Assembly (NCBI RefSeq): GCF_013912375.1
Contig: NZ_JACETV010000002.1
Location: forward strand, 744,001 to 808,000
Length of the DNA stretch: 64,000 nt
Origin: Emticicia sp. BO119
Lineage (GTDB): Bacteria; Bacteroidota; Bacteroidia; Cytophagales; Spirosomataceae
Direction: 5' to 3'
Below are positions 1-8,395 of the stretch, one piece after another. A model generated the notes under the pieces. That model saw only the letters and a program-made list of their open reading frames with translations. It ran no database searches and had not been told where the DNA came from. The position numbers and the translations under genes were made by a program. Numbering within the stretch: position 1 is the first letter of the stretch; each line of letters begins with the position of its first letter.

Positions 1-24
1 GATGTCTGCCACGCGTTTTGATAT

Positions 25-1218
25 ATGATAAGCTTAGATTTAGAAAAATATACGTATCATCTCCCCGATGAGCGCATAGCCCGGTTTCCTGTAGAACCAC
101 GGGATACATCTAAATTATTGGTATATAAGCAGCCTTTAATCAGTGAAGACAGGTTTTATAACCTGATTAAGCATTTACCACAAGAATCTTTCTTAGTATT
201 TAATAATACCAAAGTAATACCAGCAAGGCTTTTTTTTCAGAAGGCAAGTGGAGCAGTCATTGAAATCTTTCTCTTGAATCCTGTTGAGCCATCAACCATT
301 ATTTCACAAGTCATGGAAACAACTCATAGTTGTACATGGGTTTGCATGATAGGCAATAAGAAAAGGTTGAAAGGGAAATTAGTTGGGACGCACACTATTC
401 ATACAAAAGATGATCTTGAATTGATAGCCGAACTGATTGATATTGAAAAAAACTTTGTAAGGTTTACATGGAATAATCCCGAGTTGACATTTGCTGAAAT
501 AGTCAGATATTTCGGCAAAATACCATTACCGCCATATCTGAAAAGAGAAACTGAAGAGAAAGATTATCAGACTTATCAGACAGTTTATTCTAAAAACGAT
601 GGTGCTGTGGCTGCTCCTACAGCAGGCTTACATTTTACAGAGAAAGTATTGTTTGATTTGTTAGATCAGGACATAGACTACAATTTCATAACCCTTCATG
701 TAGGAGCAGGTACTTTTCAGCCGATTAAAGTGCAGAATGTGGTAGAACATCACATGCACTCCGAGCAGATTGTTTTTGATAAAACCTTTATTGAACAATT
801 AGCAAAAAAAATAAATTTTGTTATTCCTGTTGGTACAACTTCTATGCGTTCGTTAGAGAGCCTGTACTGGTTTGGGGTAAAACTGCTGCAAGGTCAGGAG
901 GCTTTTTTTATAGAAAAACTATTCCCGTATCAACAGGCAGAAGCCATTAGTGCCAAGGCATCTATGCAGGCGATTCTTGAATATATGGAAACCAGAAATA
1001 TAGAACAACTGATTGGCGAAACAGAGATTTTTATCTTTCCGGGCTATCAATTCAGAATTTGCAAAGGAATTATTACAAATTTTCACCAGCCCGATTCTAC
1101 CTTAATTTTGCTTGTGGCGGCGTTAGTAGGTGAAGATTGGCGAAAAATTTACAATTTTGCTTTAGAAAATAACTTTCGTTTCCTGAGTTATGGTGATTCT
1201 TCGCTTTTGATTCCGTAA
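25..1218 (+). CDS. queA: S-adenosylmethionine:tRNA ribosyltransferase-isomerase (QueA)
   Basis: QueA transfers and isomerises the ribosyl moiety of SAM onto preQ1-modified tRNA, forming epoxyqueuosine in the cytoplasm. The 397-residue protein matches the family along its length: FNNTKVIPARL at about residues 59-69, KIPLPPYLKR at about 165-174, GAVAAPTAGLHFT at about 193-205, then HVGAGTFQPI and MHSEQ. It is somewhat longer than the Escherichia coli enzyme (about 356 residues), mainly through insertions in the N-terminal half. The ATG at 25 gives the canonical start close to the D-Y/H-LP-E-RIA motif. No other queuosine gene is visible, but only 24 bases precede it in the window. Identification is by motif recognition and is firm. 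Confidence 0.95.
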   Translation: MISLDLEKYTYHLPDERIARFPVEPRDTSKLLVYKQPLISEDRFYNLIKHLPQESFLVFNNTKVIPARLFFQKASGAVIEIFLLNPVEPSTIISQVMETTHSCTWVCMIGNKKRLKGKLVGTHTIHTKDDLELIAELIDIEKNFVRFTWNNPELTFAEIVRYFGKIPLPPYLKRETEEKDYQTYQTVYSKNDGAVAAPTAGLHFTEKVLFDLLDQDIDYNFITLHVGAGTFQPIKVQNVVEHHMHSEQIVFDKTFIEQLAKKINFVIPVGTTSMRSLESLYWFGVKLLQGQEAFFIEKLFPYQQAEAISAKASMQAILEYMETRNIEQLIGETEIFIFPGYQFRICKGIITNFHQPDSTLILLVAALVGEDWRKIYNFALENNFRFLSYGDSSLLIP

Positions 1219-1284
1219 TTTTGCTGCTCGAAATTCGTTATGGTTAAAAACCACTATTCTATAATATTATTTTAACACTCGCTG

Positions 1285-1986
1285 ATGAAACAATCATTTA
1301 GTCAAAAGCATACAAAAAATACTTTTTTCTGGGGTTTTACCTCCTTGCTTCTTTTTGTTAGTTTACTGTCTTCTGCTCAGATGAGACCCCTCAGCCAGTA
1401 TGGTTTCAAAGTAGGAACGGGTATTTCAAAAACTGCCATTATAGATAATCCATCTAATATCATACCCAAGTATAGAAATGATTTTAACGTAGGCTTATTC
1501 TACCGTCGTAATCTCAATAAATTCAGTATTCAACCCGAATTATATTATCAGGTAAGAGGAGGGAGCTTTAAGGCTTCGACCAACTTTGCTGAAACGGGCA
1601 ATACAATTTTAAGAAACCATTACAGATATATAAGCGTACCGCTTTTATTTGGCTATGAAATAGCCAGAAATATATCGGTTATTGTAGGCCCTGAGTATGG
1701 CTATGCTTTGAACCCAAATACAAATAAAGGGCCTGACGTTGCCAACGATTTTAATTTGGTAGGAGGTGTAAGAATTGATATGTTAGATATGGCTCATTTA
1801 TTCAGTATCAATATCCGCTACGTACATGGGTTATCAAATACTACCACCAAAACTTATACACCCACAGGAGGAGCAGCGATTCCGCTGACTTTCCAGAACA
1901 GAACACTGCAGATTTCGGCTACTTATAATTTCAGCGATTATTACAACTGGTATAAAAAACATGGCGTGCGCAAAAAAAAGAAATAA
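1285..1986 (+). CDS. PorT-like outer-membrane beta-barrel protein
   Basis: A 233-residue secreted protein with an N-terminal hydrophobic segment (about residues 14-31, ending near SSAQ), consistent with a signal peptide. After it come alternating aromatic and polar strands of the type seen in Bacteroidota outer-membrane beta-barrel proteins (PF13568-like): YGFKVGTGIS, NVGLFYRRNL, IQPELYYQVRGG, YISVPLLFGYEI, a late FNLVGGVRID and a C-terminal LQISATYNFS strand. It ends in a lysine-rich tail. It begins 66 bases after queA on the same strand and might be co-transcribed. Function is unknown; the fold is inferred from the strand pattern only. Confidence 0.8.
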   Translation: MKQSFSQKHTKNTFFWGFTSLLLFVSLLSSAQMRPLSQYGFKVGTGISKTAIIDNPSNIIPKYRNDFNVGLFYRRNLNKFSIQPELYYQVRGGSFKASTNFAETGNTILRNHYRYISVPLLFGYEIARNISVIVGPEYGYALNPNTNKGPDVANDFNLVGGVRIDMLDMAHLFSINIRYVHGLSNTTTKTYTPTGGAAIPLTFQNRTLQISATYNFSDYYNWYKKHGVRKKKK

Positions 1987-2036
1987 ATATACTAACTACT
2001 GAATAAAGATTTGTTTGTAAGTTTGCAAAAATATTA

Positions 2037-2110
2037 GTGCCACGCCCATCAAAGCGTGGCACGCTTATTAAATATCTATTCCCATATTTCCCGTCAGACA
2101 CGGGCGTGCC
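2037..2110 (+). promoter_or_regulatory. tyrS leader with two mutually exclusive hairpins
   Basis: The arm GTGCCACGC (2037-2045) is perfectly complementary to GCGTGGCAC (2054-2062) across an 8-nt loop. The overlapping GGCACGC (2058-2064) is in turn complementary to GCGTGCC (2104-2110), which ends 16 bases before the tyrS ATG. The middle strand can therefore pair with either neighbour, the geometry of an attenuator or translational switch. The pairings are seen directly; the regulatory role is inferred. A dispersed palindromic repeat is an alternative explanation. Confidence 0.4.
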
Positions 2111-2126
2111 GACGATTCGGTTGAGT

Positions 2127-3443
2127 ATGAATTTTATTGAAGAATTACGGTGGCGTGGTATGCTTCATGATGCCATGCCCGGCACCGAAGAACAACTGAA
2201 TAAAGAAATGACAGCCGCTTACATCGGGTTCGACCCAACGGCTAAATCTCTGCATATCGGAAACCTGGCAACTGTAATGTTGTTGAAACACTTTCAGTTA
2301 TCAGGTCACAAACCCTTTGCTTTGGTAGGGGGGGCAACTGGTATGGTAGGAGATCCTTCAGGCAAATCAGCCGAACGTCAGTTCTTGTCAGAAGAAACAT
2401 TGAAAGAAAATCAGGATGCTATTCGTAAACAATTGTCTAAATTCCTGGATTTTGATTGTGGCAACAATTCAGCAGAAATTGTGAACAACTACGACTGGTT
2501 TAAAGAAATTGGGTTCTTACAGTTTTTGCGCGAAGTAGGCAAATACCTGACAGTAAACTATATGATGTCGAAAGACTCAGTAAAAAACCGTTTACAAACC
2601 GGTATTTCGTTTACGGAGTTTTCTTACCAGTTATTACAGGGGTACGATTTCTATTGGTTATATAAAAACAAAGGTGTTCGTATTCAGATGGGAGGCTCTG
2701 ACCAGTGGGGCAATATCACTACCGGTACAGAATTAATCCGCAGAAAAGAATCGGCCATTACCAGCGAAGAAAGTAATGATGATGCAACTTATCAGGCATT
2801 TGCCTTAACTACTCCTCTGGTAACCAAAGCTGACGGAACGAAATTCGGCAAATCAGAAGGAGGCAATGTATGGCTTGACCCTACCATGACCTCGCCTTAT
2901 GCTTTCTATCAGTTCTGGCTCGGTCAGCATGATAATGATGTGCCTCGATTACTAAGAGTATTTACCCTATACTCAAAAAACGAAATAGAAGAGATTGAAA
3001 AACAACATGCCGAAGCACCACATTTACGTATTGCGCAAAAGGCATTGGGTAAAGACGTTACGATTCGTGTACATGGAGAAGATCAATATGAACTGGCTAT
3101 AAAAGCGGCCGATATTTTGTTCGGAAAAGGTACTTTAGAGACCTTACAGAGTCTTGATGAAAATACTTTTACAAGTGTATTTGATGGGGTGCCACAAACA
3201 GAAATCACTAAAGACGAGTGGGACAATTGCCCTAACATATTGGATTTGATTTCGATAGTTACCCGTAATGAAGTATATCCATCTAAAGGAGAGGCTCGCA
3301 GAGCAATACAAGGTAATGGCGTAAGTATCAATAAAGTAAAGGTTTCAGACGAAAAGTCAGCATTGGCCGAATTGAAACTTTTACAGGGTAAATACCTGTT
3401 GGTGGGTAAAGGTAAAAAGAATCATATTGTAAAAGTTAGTTAA
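2127..3443 (+). CDS. tyrS: Tyrosyl-tRNA synthetase
   Basis: Class I aminoacyl-tRNA synthetase that charges tRNA-Tyr. From the ATG at 2127 the product is 438 residues. It shows the HIGH-type signature HIGN at about residues 43-46, the tyrosine/ATP pocket (VGGATGMVGDPSGKS, QLLQGYDF, QMGGSDQWGNI), the KMSKS-type KFGKS at about 239-243, and a C-terminal S4-like RNA-binding part (SKGEARRAIQGNGVSINK). An upstream in-frame GTG at 2037 would add 30 residues, but these are encoded by a strong inverted repeat and do not resemble the family. The MNFIEELRWRGML start is the usual N-terminus. It lies upstream of the tRNA-Trp/secE/nusG unit. Confidence 0.95.
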   Translation: MNFIEELRWRGMLHDAMPGTEEQLNKEMTAAYIGFDPTAKSLHIGNLATVMLLKHFQLSGHKPFALVGGATGMVGDPSGKSAERQFLSEETLKENQDAIRKQLSKFLDFDCGNNSAEIVNNYDWFKEIGFLQFLREVGKYLTVNYMMSKDSVKNRLQTGISFTEFSYQLLQGYDFYWLYKNKGVRIQMGGSDQWGNITTGTELIRRKESAITSEESNDDATYQAFALTTPLVTKADGTKFGKSEGGNVWLDPTMTSPYAFYQFWLGQHDNDVPRLLRVFTLYSKNEIEEIEKQHAEAPHLRIAQKALGKDVTIRVHGEDQYELAIKAADILFGKGTLETLQSLDENTFTSVFDGVPQTEITKDEWDNCPNILDLISIVTRNEVYPSKGEARRAIQGNGVSINKVKVSDEKSALAELKLLQGKYLLVGKGKKNHIVKVS

Positions 3444-3506
3444 AATAATTTAGCACAACAATATTCATATATTACCAAAGAATATTTACTTTATTTTGTA
3501 TTGGGA

Positions 3507-3538
3507 TTTGTGAAGAACAGAAAAACTATCTATATTTG
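3507..3538 (+). promoter_or_regulatory. Bacteroidota-type promoter for tRNA-Trp-secE-nusG
   Basis: TTTG at 3507-3510 and TATATTTG at 3531-3538 are separated by 20 bases. This matches the Bacteroidota sigma-ABfr consensus (TTTG, about 19-20 bases, TAnnTTTG). The element ends 28 bases before the mature tRNA-Trp, so the tRNA, secE and nusG could form one transcript. Confidence 0.75.
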
Positions 3539-3566
3539 CAACCCCAAAGGAATTTTGGTAACATAC

Positions 3567-3637
3567 ACGGGCATAGTATAAGGGTAGTACGAGGGTCTCC
3601 AAAACCTTTGGTCTGGGTTCGAATCCTGGTGCCCGTG
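3567..3637 (+). tRNA. tRNA-Trp (anticodon CCA)
   Basis: A complete cloverleaf can be drawn. The acceptor stem pairs ACGGGCA (3567-3573) with TGCCCGT (3630-3636), followed by discriminator G3637, as expected for bacterial tRNA-Trp. The D arm lies around 3576-3590. The anticodon stem AGGGT/ACCTT (3592-3596/3604-3608) encloses the 7-base loop CTCCAAA with anticodon CCA at 3599-3601. The T arm is CTGGG-TTCGAAT-CCTGG (3613-3629). No CCA end is encoded. The tRNA-Trp-secE-nusG order is common in bacteria. Confidence 0.95.
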
Positions 3638-3664
3638 CAAGTATTTTTTTGAACATAAAATTTT

Positions 3665-3847
3665 ATGCAGCAGTTTTTCAAAAGCTCTTGGGAAGAAGTA
3701 ACCAAAGAGGTAACATGGCCAAAGTGGAGTGAACTACAATCAAGTGCTACACTTGTTTTGGTAGCCTCTATTATTTTTGCTTTGGTGGTAGGTGTTATTG
3801 ATTTTTTGATTGAAAACGGTCTTCGTTTGTTTTACCAATCAGTCTAA
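3665..3847 (+). CDS. secE: Protein translocase subunit SecE
   Basis: A 60-residue single-span SecE, the essential small subunit that clamps SecY in the SecYEG channel of the inner membrane. It has the amphipathic N-terminal part FFKSSWEEVTKEVTWPKWSE (residues 4-23, with the conserved V-TWP-W motif) and one transmembrane helix at about residues 27-50. Length is typical of single-span bacterial SecE. It begins 27 bases after tRNA-Trp and is followed by nusG after 23 bases. Confidence 0.95.
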   Translation: MQQFFKSSWEEVTKEVTWPKWSELQSSATLVLVASIIFALVVGVIDFLIENGLRLFYQSV

Positions 3848-3870
3848 AACCTTTAATTTTTGCTAACGAT

Positions 3871-4422
3871 ATGAGCGAAATCAATTGGTATGTTGTAAGA
3901 GCAGTTTCGGGGCAGGAGAAAAAAATTAAATCCTACATCGAAAATGAGGCCATTCGTCGCAAATTAAGTGAGTTGGTTCCTACAATTTTAATTCCATCTG
4001 AAAAGATTACAGAAGTTCGTAACGGTAAAAAGCGAGTACGTGAGAAAAGCTTTTTCCCGGGATATATTCTGGTAAATGCTGACCTGAACAACGGAGAAGT
4101 ATTGCACATGATTAAAAGTATGCCAGGTGTTATCGGTTTCTTAGGCCGTAACAATGGTACATCCATGACTCCGGAGCCTCTCCGTCAGTCAGAAATTAAT
4201 CGTATTTTAGGTGTACAGGAAGAGGTAATTGGCGAAGTTATTTCTCCATCATTGACTTTCACAAAAGGAGAAAACGTAAAAGTAATCGACGGGCCTTTCA
4301 GTGGTTTCGATGGTACAGTAGAAGAAATCAACGAAGACAAGAAAAAACTAAGTGTGAGCGTAAAAATCTTTGGCCGCAGCACACCTGTAGAACTTGGATA
4401 CGTACAAGTAGAGAAAATGTAA
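3871..4422 (+). CDS. nusG: Transcription termination/antitermination factor NusG
   Basis: NusG binds RNA polymerase and couples it to Rho or to the ribosome. The 183-residue protein has the NGN domain at about residues 1-115 ([37 protein letters not shown]) and a C-terminal KOW domain at about 127-183 ([31 protein letters not shown]). A strong terminator follows and the next gene is on the opposite strand, so the usual downstream rplK-rplA ribosomal protein genes are missing here. Confidence 0.96.
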   Translation: MSEINWYVVRAVSGQEKKIKSYIENEAIRRKLSELVPTILIPSEKITEVRNGKKRVREKSFFPGYILVNADLNNGEVLHMIKSMPGVIGFLGRNNGTSMTPEPLRQSEINRILGVQEEVIGEVISPSLTFTKGENVKVIDGPFSGFDGTVEEINEDKKKLSVSVKIFGRSTPVELGYVQVEKM

Positions 4423-4441
4423 TACAAGATATTATTCGATC

Positions 4442-4480
4442 AATTCCCTGTTGTGCAAGCAACAGGGAATTTTTGTTTTT
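4442..4480 (+). terminator. Intrinsic terminator after nusG
   Basis: A perfect 12-bp stem AATTCCCTGTTG (4442-4453) / CAACAGGGAATT (4460-4471) with a 6-nt loop runs into a T-rich tract. It sits 19 bases after the nusG stop and closes the tRNA-Trp-secE-nusG transcript. Confidence 0.9.
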
Positions 4481-4497
4481 AGGGAAAACGATAATTT

Positions 4498-4552
4498 ATT
4501 TAGTGATTTAATGATTAGTTTTTGCTTTTTGATAATCACTCATTCACTAAAT
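4498..4552 (-). terminator. Imperfect hairpin after the FtsX-like permease gene
   Basis: Arms ATTTAGTGA (4498-4506) / TCACTAAAT (4544-4552) and inner TGATTA (4512-4517) / TAATCA (4533-4538) are separated by a symmetric 5/5 internal loop. The element lies just past the stop of the minus-strand permease gene and probably ends its transcript. There is no long T tract directly after the arm, so it is less certain than the nusG terminator. Confidence 0.5.
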
Positions 4553-4559
4553 CACACAA

Positions 4560-6920
4560 TCACTCATTCTTCAAAGACTTCACAGGATTTGCCAATGCCG
4601 CTCTAATAGCCTGGAAACTCATCGTTAATAAGGTAAACACCAATGCTCCGGCTCCTGCTGCTGCAAACACCCACCAGCTTATATTAGTATGGTAGGCAAA
4701 ACTACGCAACCATTTCTGCATGATGAAATAAGCAACCGGGGCAGCAATGATAAAGGCTAAAATTACTAACCCAATAAAATCTTTTGATAACAATGCTAAG
4801 ATACTGGAAACCGATGCCCCCAACACTTTTCTGACACCTATCTCCTTGGTTCTTTTTACAGCAGTATATGCCACCAGCCCGAATAATCCGAGACAACAGA
4901 TAAGTACGGCAAATACAGTTACAATTAAAGACAATTTGCCAATGATAAGTTCTGTCCGATACTCTCTTGCAAAAATCTCATCAAGAAAAGAATATTCAAA
5001 CAAGTAAGAAGGACTATGTTTCCTGAATGTTTTTTCAATTGCCGCAAGTGTTGTTTTTACAGGAGTACTTCCATCAATTTTGATAAAGTAATTTGAACCA
5101 ATATTTTTTGAGTAAAGAAAAATAAGAGGCTCTATGCCACGACGCAGATTATCATTATTAAAGTCATTAGTCAATCCGACAATTTTTCCTTTTCCGTTCC
5201 ACATTTGCAGGTCAGCACCAATAACATTATCAGGAGTAAGCCCCATGACCTCCATCGCTTTTCTGTTAATAATATAGTTAGCAGAGTCGATATTATTTAT
5301 ATCTGAAAAATTTCTACCCGCCAGCAACCCTATATTCATAGTTGGTATAAATCCTGCATCACATCGAAAAACCTTAAACGTCATCGACGAATTTACTGGC
5401 TTGTTTCTCCAGACTGGGTCTGTCGTAGTTATCGGAATAGTAAAAATATTGCTTCCTCCAAATCCTATACTTTTAACAGAAGGAATCTGAAGCAAATCAT
5501 TTTTAAATGGAGCATAATTTTTATCGAGCATATCATTTTGCTTTATTTCAATGATATTTTCTTTTTGAAAACCGAGATTTTTATTGCTGATAAAATTGAT
5601 TTGCTTATAAATAGTAATGCTTCCGGTGATTAATATAATGGATGTGACAAACTGAACAACTACCAATATTTTGCGGAATCTGCCCGAAAGTGATAAAGAT
5701 AGATTACCTTTCAGCACATCAGCCGGTTGGAATGAGGAAAGTAAAAAAGCAGGATAGCAGCCTGCAAGCAAACCGCAAACTAATGTAATCAATAATAAGC
5801 CCAGTATAAAGATGGGGTTGGTGAAATCCAGTTGTACAGACTTTTCTGTTATTTCGTTGAAAAATGGCAGCAAAACGTGAACGGCAATCAACGCAAACAA
5901 TAAGCTGATGAAAGACAACAGCAGAGATTCAGAAAGGAAGTGAATAATAAGCCCTGATTGTCTGGCTCCGATGAGCTTTCGCACACCTATTTCCCGGCTG
6001 CGTGCTGCCGATTGAGCAGTAGCAAGGTTCATAAAATTGATGCACGCCATGAGCAAAACAATGGCTGCTATGATACTGAACAGTTTAACCTGCTCAATAC
6101 GTCCACCTACAGACTTTCCATTCTCGAATTCACCGTAAAGTCTTTGTTGTGTATATGGAAATAAGAATGCATTTGTGCTGCAATCCCTGCAATTTTTCTT
6201 AATTAATCCACCAATTTTGGCATTGGCGTTTTCTAAGGAGGCACTTGGCTTTAAAGCTACCATTGTTTGTGTGCCACCACTTCGCCAGTTTTGTGTCCAG
6301 GGGTTTTCTTTTACAAAAAGGCCAATAGGTAATACAAAATCAAATTGTAAAGAAGAATTTGAAGGAATATTGGCAAATACTCCTGTTATCATAAATGAAT
6401 TCACATTATCAACAGTTATAGATTCACCAAGAGGTTCTTTATCACCAAAAAGTTTCGTAGCCAGCTTTTCAGATATAATCATTGCAGCATTGTCTGGTAT
6501 AGGATTCTTTTTATCACCTTTTAGCAAAGGAAAGCTGAATATCGAAAATAGTGAGGAGTCAGCATAAACGCCCTGTTCATTAAACGAGTTTTTTTCATGT
6601 CTGATGAGGGCATTAGTTTCCATGCTAAGCAATGCCACCTTATCAACTTCAGGAATTTCAGTTCTTATGGCGTCTCTCAAAAGTGCAGTAGTAGCCGGAT
6701 AGGTTTCAATTCTGCCATCAGGATATATGTTATTCGTCATTACCTTGTAAATATTTGTTGTATTTGCATGAAATTTATCAAAAGACATTTCATCCATTAC
6801 CCACAGAAATGTAAAAATGGCAGCCGTCAGCCCTACCATCAGGCTGAATATTTTGATGAAAGAATAAACCTTGTTTCTGATCAGATTTCTCAGGGCGATT
6901 TTCAAATAATTGTATATCAT
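4560..6920 (-). CDS. FtsX/MacB-type ABC transporter permease
   Basis: A 786-residue inner-membrane protein of the large Bacteroidota family with two FtsX units: an N-terminal helix (about 18-40), a MacB-type periplasmic domain (about 45-270), an FtsX block at about 280-400 containing SREIGVRKLIGARQ, a second periplasmic domain, and a C-terminal FtsX block at about 665-785 containing TKEIGVRKVLGAS. The family works as mechanotransmission or efflux permeases powered by a separate MacB-like ATPase. No ATPase gene lies next to it, so this is an orphan permease whose substrate cannot be predicted. It reads away from nusG and ends in AT-rich inverted repeats. Confidence 0.9.
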   Translation of the reverse strand: MIYNYLKIALRNLIRNKVYSFIKIFSLMVGLTAAIFTFLWVMDEMSFDKFHANTTNIYKVMTNNIYPDGRIETYPATTALLRDAIRTEIPEVDKVALLSMETNALIRHEKNSFNEQGVYADSSLFSIFSFPLLKGDKKNPIPDNAAMIISEKLATKLFGDKEPLGESITVDNVNSFMITGVFANIPSNSSLQFDFVLPIGLFVKENPWTQNWRSGGTQTMVALKPSASLENANAKIGGLIKKNCRDCSTNAFLFPYTQQRLYGEFENGKSVGGRIEQVKLFSIIAAIVLLMACINFMNLATAQSAARSREIGVRKLIGARQSGLIIHFLSESLLLSFISLLFALIAVHVLLPFFNEITEKSVQLDFTNPIFILGLLLITLVCGLLAGCYPAFLLSSFQPADVLKGNLSLSLSGRFRKILVVVQFVTSIILITGSITIYKQINFISNKNLGFQKENIIEIKQNDMLDKNYAPFKNDLLQIPSVKSIGFGGSNIFTIPITTTDPVWRNKPVNSSMTFKVFRCDAGFIPTMNIGLLAGRNFSDINNIDSANYIINRKAMEVMGLTPDNVIGADLQMWNGKGKIVGLTNDFNNDNLRRGIEPLIFLYSKNIGSNYFIKIDGSTPVKTTLAAIEKTFRKHSPSYLFEYSFLDEIFAREYRTELIIGKLSLIVTVFAVLICCLGLFGLVAYTAVKRTKEIGVRKVLGASVSSILALLSKDFIGLVILAFIIAAPVAYFIMQKWLRSFAYHTNISWWVFAAAGAGALVFTLLTMSFQAIRAALANPVKSLKNE

Positions 6921-6941
6921 TATATCTGCTTATTTTTTCGT

Positions 6942-6969
6942 CAAAAGTAAATGTCATAAAATATGCCAA
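6942..6969 (-). promoter_or_regulatory. Putative promoter of the FtsX-like permease gene
   Basis: Read on the minus strand, TTG (6969-6967) and TACTTTTG (6949-6942) are 17 bases apart, close to the Bacteroidota TTTG/TAnnTTTG pattern. The element lies 21 bases upstream of the ATG at 6920. Confidence 0.45.
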
Positions 6970-7021
6970 GATTCTATTTGTCTCGTTATCAATAGATTAA
7001 ATAATTATCCGAAGGTTTTTC

Positions 7022-7037
7022 TGTCCAGAATCGGACA
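7022..7037. promoter_or_regulatory. 16-bp dyad upstream of the permease gene
   Basis: TGTCC (7022-7026) and GGACA (7033-7037) form a perfect dyad around AGAATC, about 50 bases upstream of the putative -33 element of the permease gene. This is the size and spacing of a dimeric regulator site. No cognate regulator can be named. Confidence 0.25.
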
Positions 7038-7084
7038 ATTTATTCCGTTTTCGTACAGCAGAATCTGGCTTGTAGTAGACTCAT

Positions 7085-7110
7085 AATCGGGTAGTTATAA
7101 CTTCCCGATT
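7085..7110. repeat. 26-bp near-perfect palindrome after the sigma-factor gene
   Basis: AATCGGG (7085-7091) and CCCGATT (7104-7110) flank the self-complementary AGTTATAACT (7093-7102); a single T/T mismatch interrupts each side. It lies 10 bases beyond the stop of the minus-strand sigma-factor gene. It could act as a terminator hairpin (a T-rich run follows on the plus strand only) or as a protein-binding dyad. Confidence 0.45.
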
Positions 7111-7119
7111 GGTTTATTT

Positions 7120-8346
7120 TTATAATCCATCAATCTGTCTTTGTATAACCTGCTTATCAGCAAGTGTTTTAGCCAATTGATAGGCATTCTCAAAATGTTG
7201 TTTCGCTTTTCCTCTATCAATCACTTTATACAATTCGCCTAATAAAGTAAAATAATAAGGATTATCAAGCAGTTTGAGTTTTTCAGCCTCTGCAATGGCT
7301 TTAGCCTTGCCATGTACTTTCGATAAAGCAAAAGTTCTGTTTAATGCAGCAATGGGCGAGTATTCTACAACCAAAAGCTTATTATATAATTGCAGAATGC
7401 TTCCCCATTTCTCAGGAGTATCAGCCTTAATGGTATGCCAGTAAGCAATACTGGCCTCTAAATGATATTTAGATAATTGTATTCCCTGCGATGCCTCATG
7501 CAGGTAATAAACACCTTTTTCGATTAATTCTTTATTCCAGAGTTTTTCGTCCTGGTCTTCATATAGTATTAACTCTCCATTGGCATTTTTTCTTGCTTCA
7601 AATCTGGAAGTATGAAAACACATGAGCGATAATAGTGCTTTTACTTCAGGAAGATTAGTCGATTCGTTTTCAGTTAGTAAATAGGTTAGCCGCATTGCTT
7701 CCAGACAAAGGTCGTTCCGAAGAATAGTATCCTGACTTTCTGAATAGTAGCCCTCGTTAAAAAGTAAATACAATGTTCTTAAAACTACAGCTAATCTTTG
7801 GGTTATTTCTGCTTCGCCTGGAAACTCAATGGCTACTTTTTCATTTCTTAGCTTTTCTTTTGCTCTGAATAGACGCTTGTTTATGGTTTCTTTGTTGCTC
7901 AGGAAAGCGTTCGCAATTTCATCAATCCCGAAACCACAAAGAATACGCAATGCCAGGCCAATCTGCGCTTCAACAGAGATACTTGGGGAGCAGATAGCAA
8001 ATAGCATTTGTAACTGACTATCATTAATATTCTTATCTGATAAATCAATTTCAATAGACTGATTGTCTTCTATAGATTGAGTGATTTGAAAAGCAATTTT
8101 ATCATAAAATAGATGATTTCTTACTATATAGTTTCGGGCCTTGTTTTTAGCTACCGAATATAGCCATGCAGTCGGGTTAGGTGGGATACCCTGATAAGTC
8201 CATGTTTCAAGAGCTGATAGAAACGTATCACTGGCTATATCTTCTGCTATTTCAATGTGTTCTATGCCCATTAATTTGGAGAGAACAGCCATTATTTTTC
8301 TGAACTCGGTTCTGAATAAGTGTGGTATGAGTTCCTGTTGATTCAT
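7120..8346 (-). CDS. ECF-type RNA polymerase sigma factor with DUF6596/TPR extension (ECF42-like)
   Basis: A 408-residue sigma factor. The N-terminal part carries region 2 (about 10-75: EDIASDTFLSALETW, PTAWLYSVAKNKARNY) and region 4 (about 108-165: GFGIDEIANAFLSNKETINKRLFRAKEKL). It is followed by a DUF6596-like block (about 175-280: LYLLFNEGYYSES) and TPR-like helices to the C-terminus (WGSILQLYNKLL, AALNRTFALSKVHG). This layout is that of ECF42 sigma factors, which are controlled by their C-terminal extension rather than an anti-sigma factor and are usually encoded beside YciI/DGPF proteins. Such a gene lies directly upstream, with a hairpin between them. Family call firm; the regulon is unknown. 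Confidence 0.88.
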   Translation of the reverse strand: MNQQELIPHLFRTEFRKIMAVLSKLMGIEHIEIAEDIASDTFLSALETWTYQGIPPNPTAWLYSVAKNKARNYIVRNHLFYDKIAFQITQSIEDNQSIEIDLSDKNINDSQLQMLFAICSPSISVEAQIGLALRILCGFGIDEIANAFLSNKETINKRLFRAKEKLRNEKVAIEFPGEAEITQRLAVVLRTLYLLFNEGYYSESQDTILRNDLCLEAMRLTYLLTENESTNLPEVKALLSLMCFHTSRFEARKNANGELILYEDQDEKLWNKELIEKGVYYLHEASQGIQLSKYHLEASIAYWHTIKADTPEKWGSILQLYNKLLVVEYSPIAALNRTFALSKVHGKAKAIAEAEKLKLLDNPYYFTLLGELYKVIDRGKAKQHFENAYQLAKTLADKQVIQRQIDGL

Positions 8347-8357
8347 GGTTTATGATG

Positions 8358-8382
8358 AAGCCCCTGAAAAAGACAGGGGCTT
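8358..8382 (-). promoter_or_regulatory. Intercistronic GC-rich hairpin between the YciI-like and sigma-factor genes
   Basis: AAGCCCCTG (8358-8366) and CAGGGGCTT (8374-8382) form a perfect 9-bp stem with a 7-nt loop in the 49-base gap between the two minus-strand genes, ending 11 bases before the sigma ATG. On the minus strand no T run follows, so partial attenuation, RNA processing or translational control fits better than full termination. Confidence 0.5.
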
Positions 8383-8395
8383 TATTATTCATAGT

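Noticed and set aside
2037-2126. In-frame GTG at 2037 as the tyrS start
   Set aside because: It would add 30 residues encoded by an inverted repeat and foreign to the TyrS family. The ATG at 2127 gives the usual MNFIEELRWRGML start.
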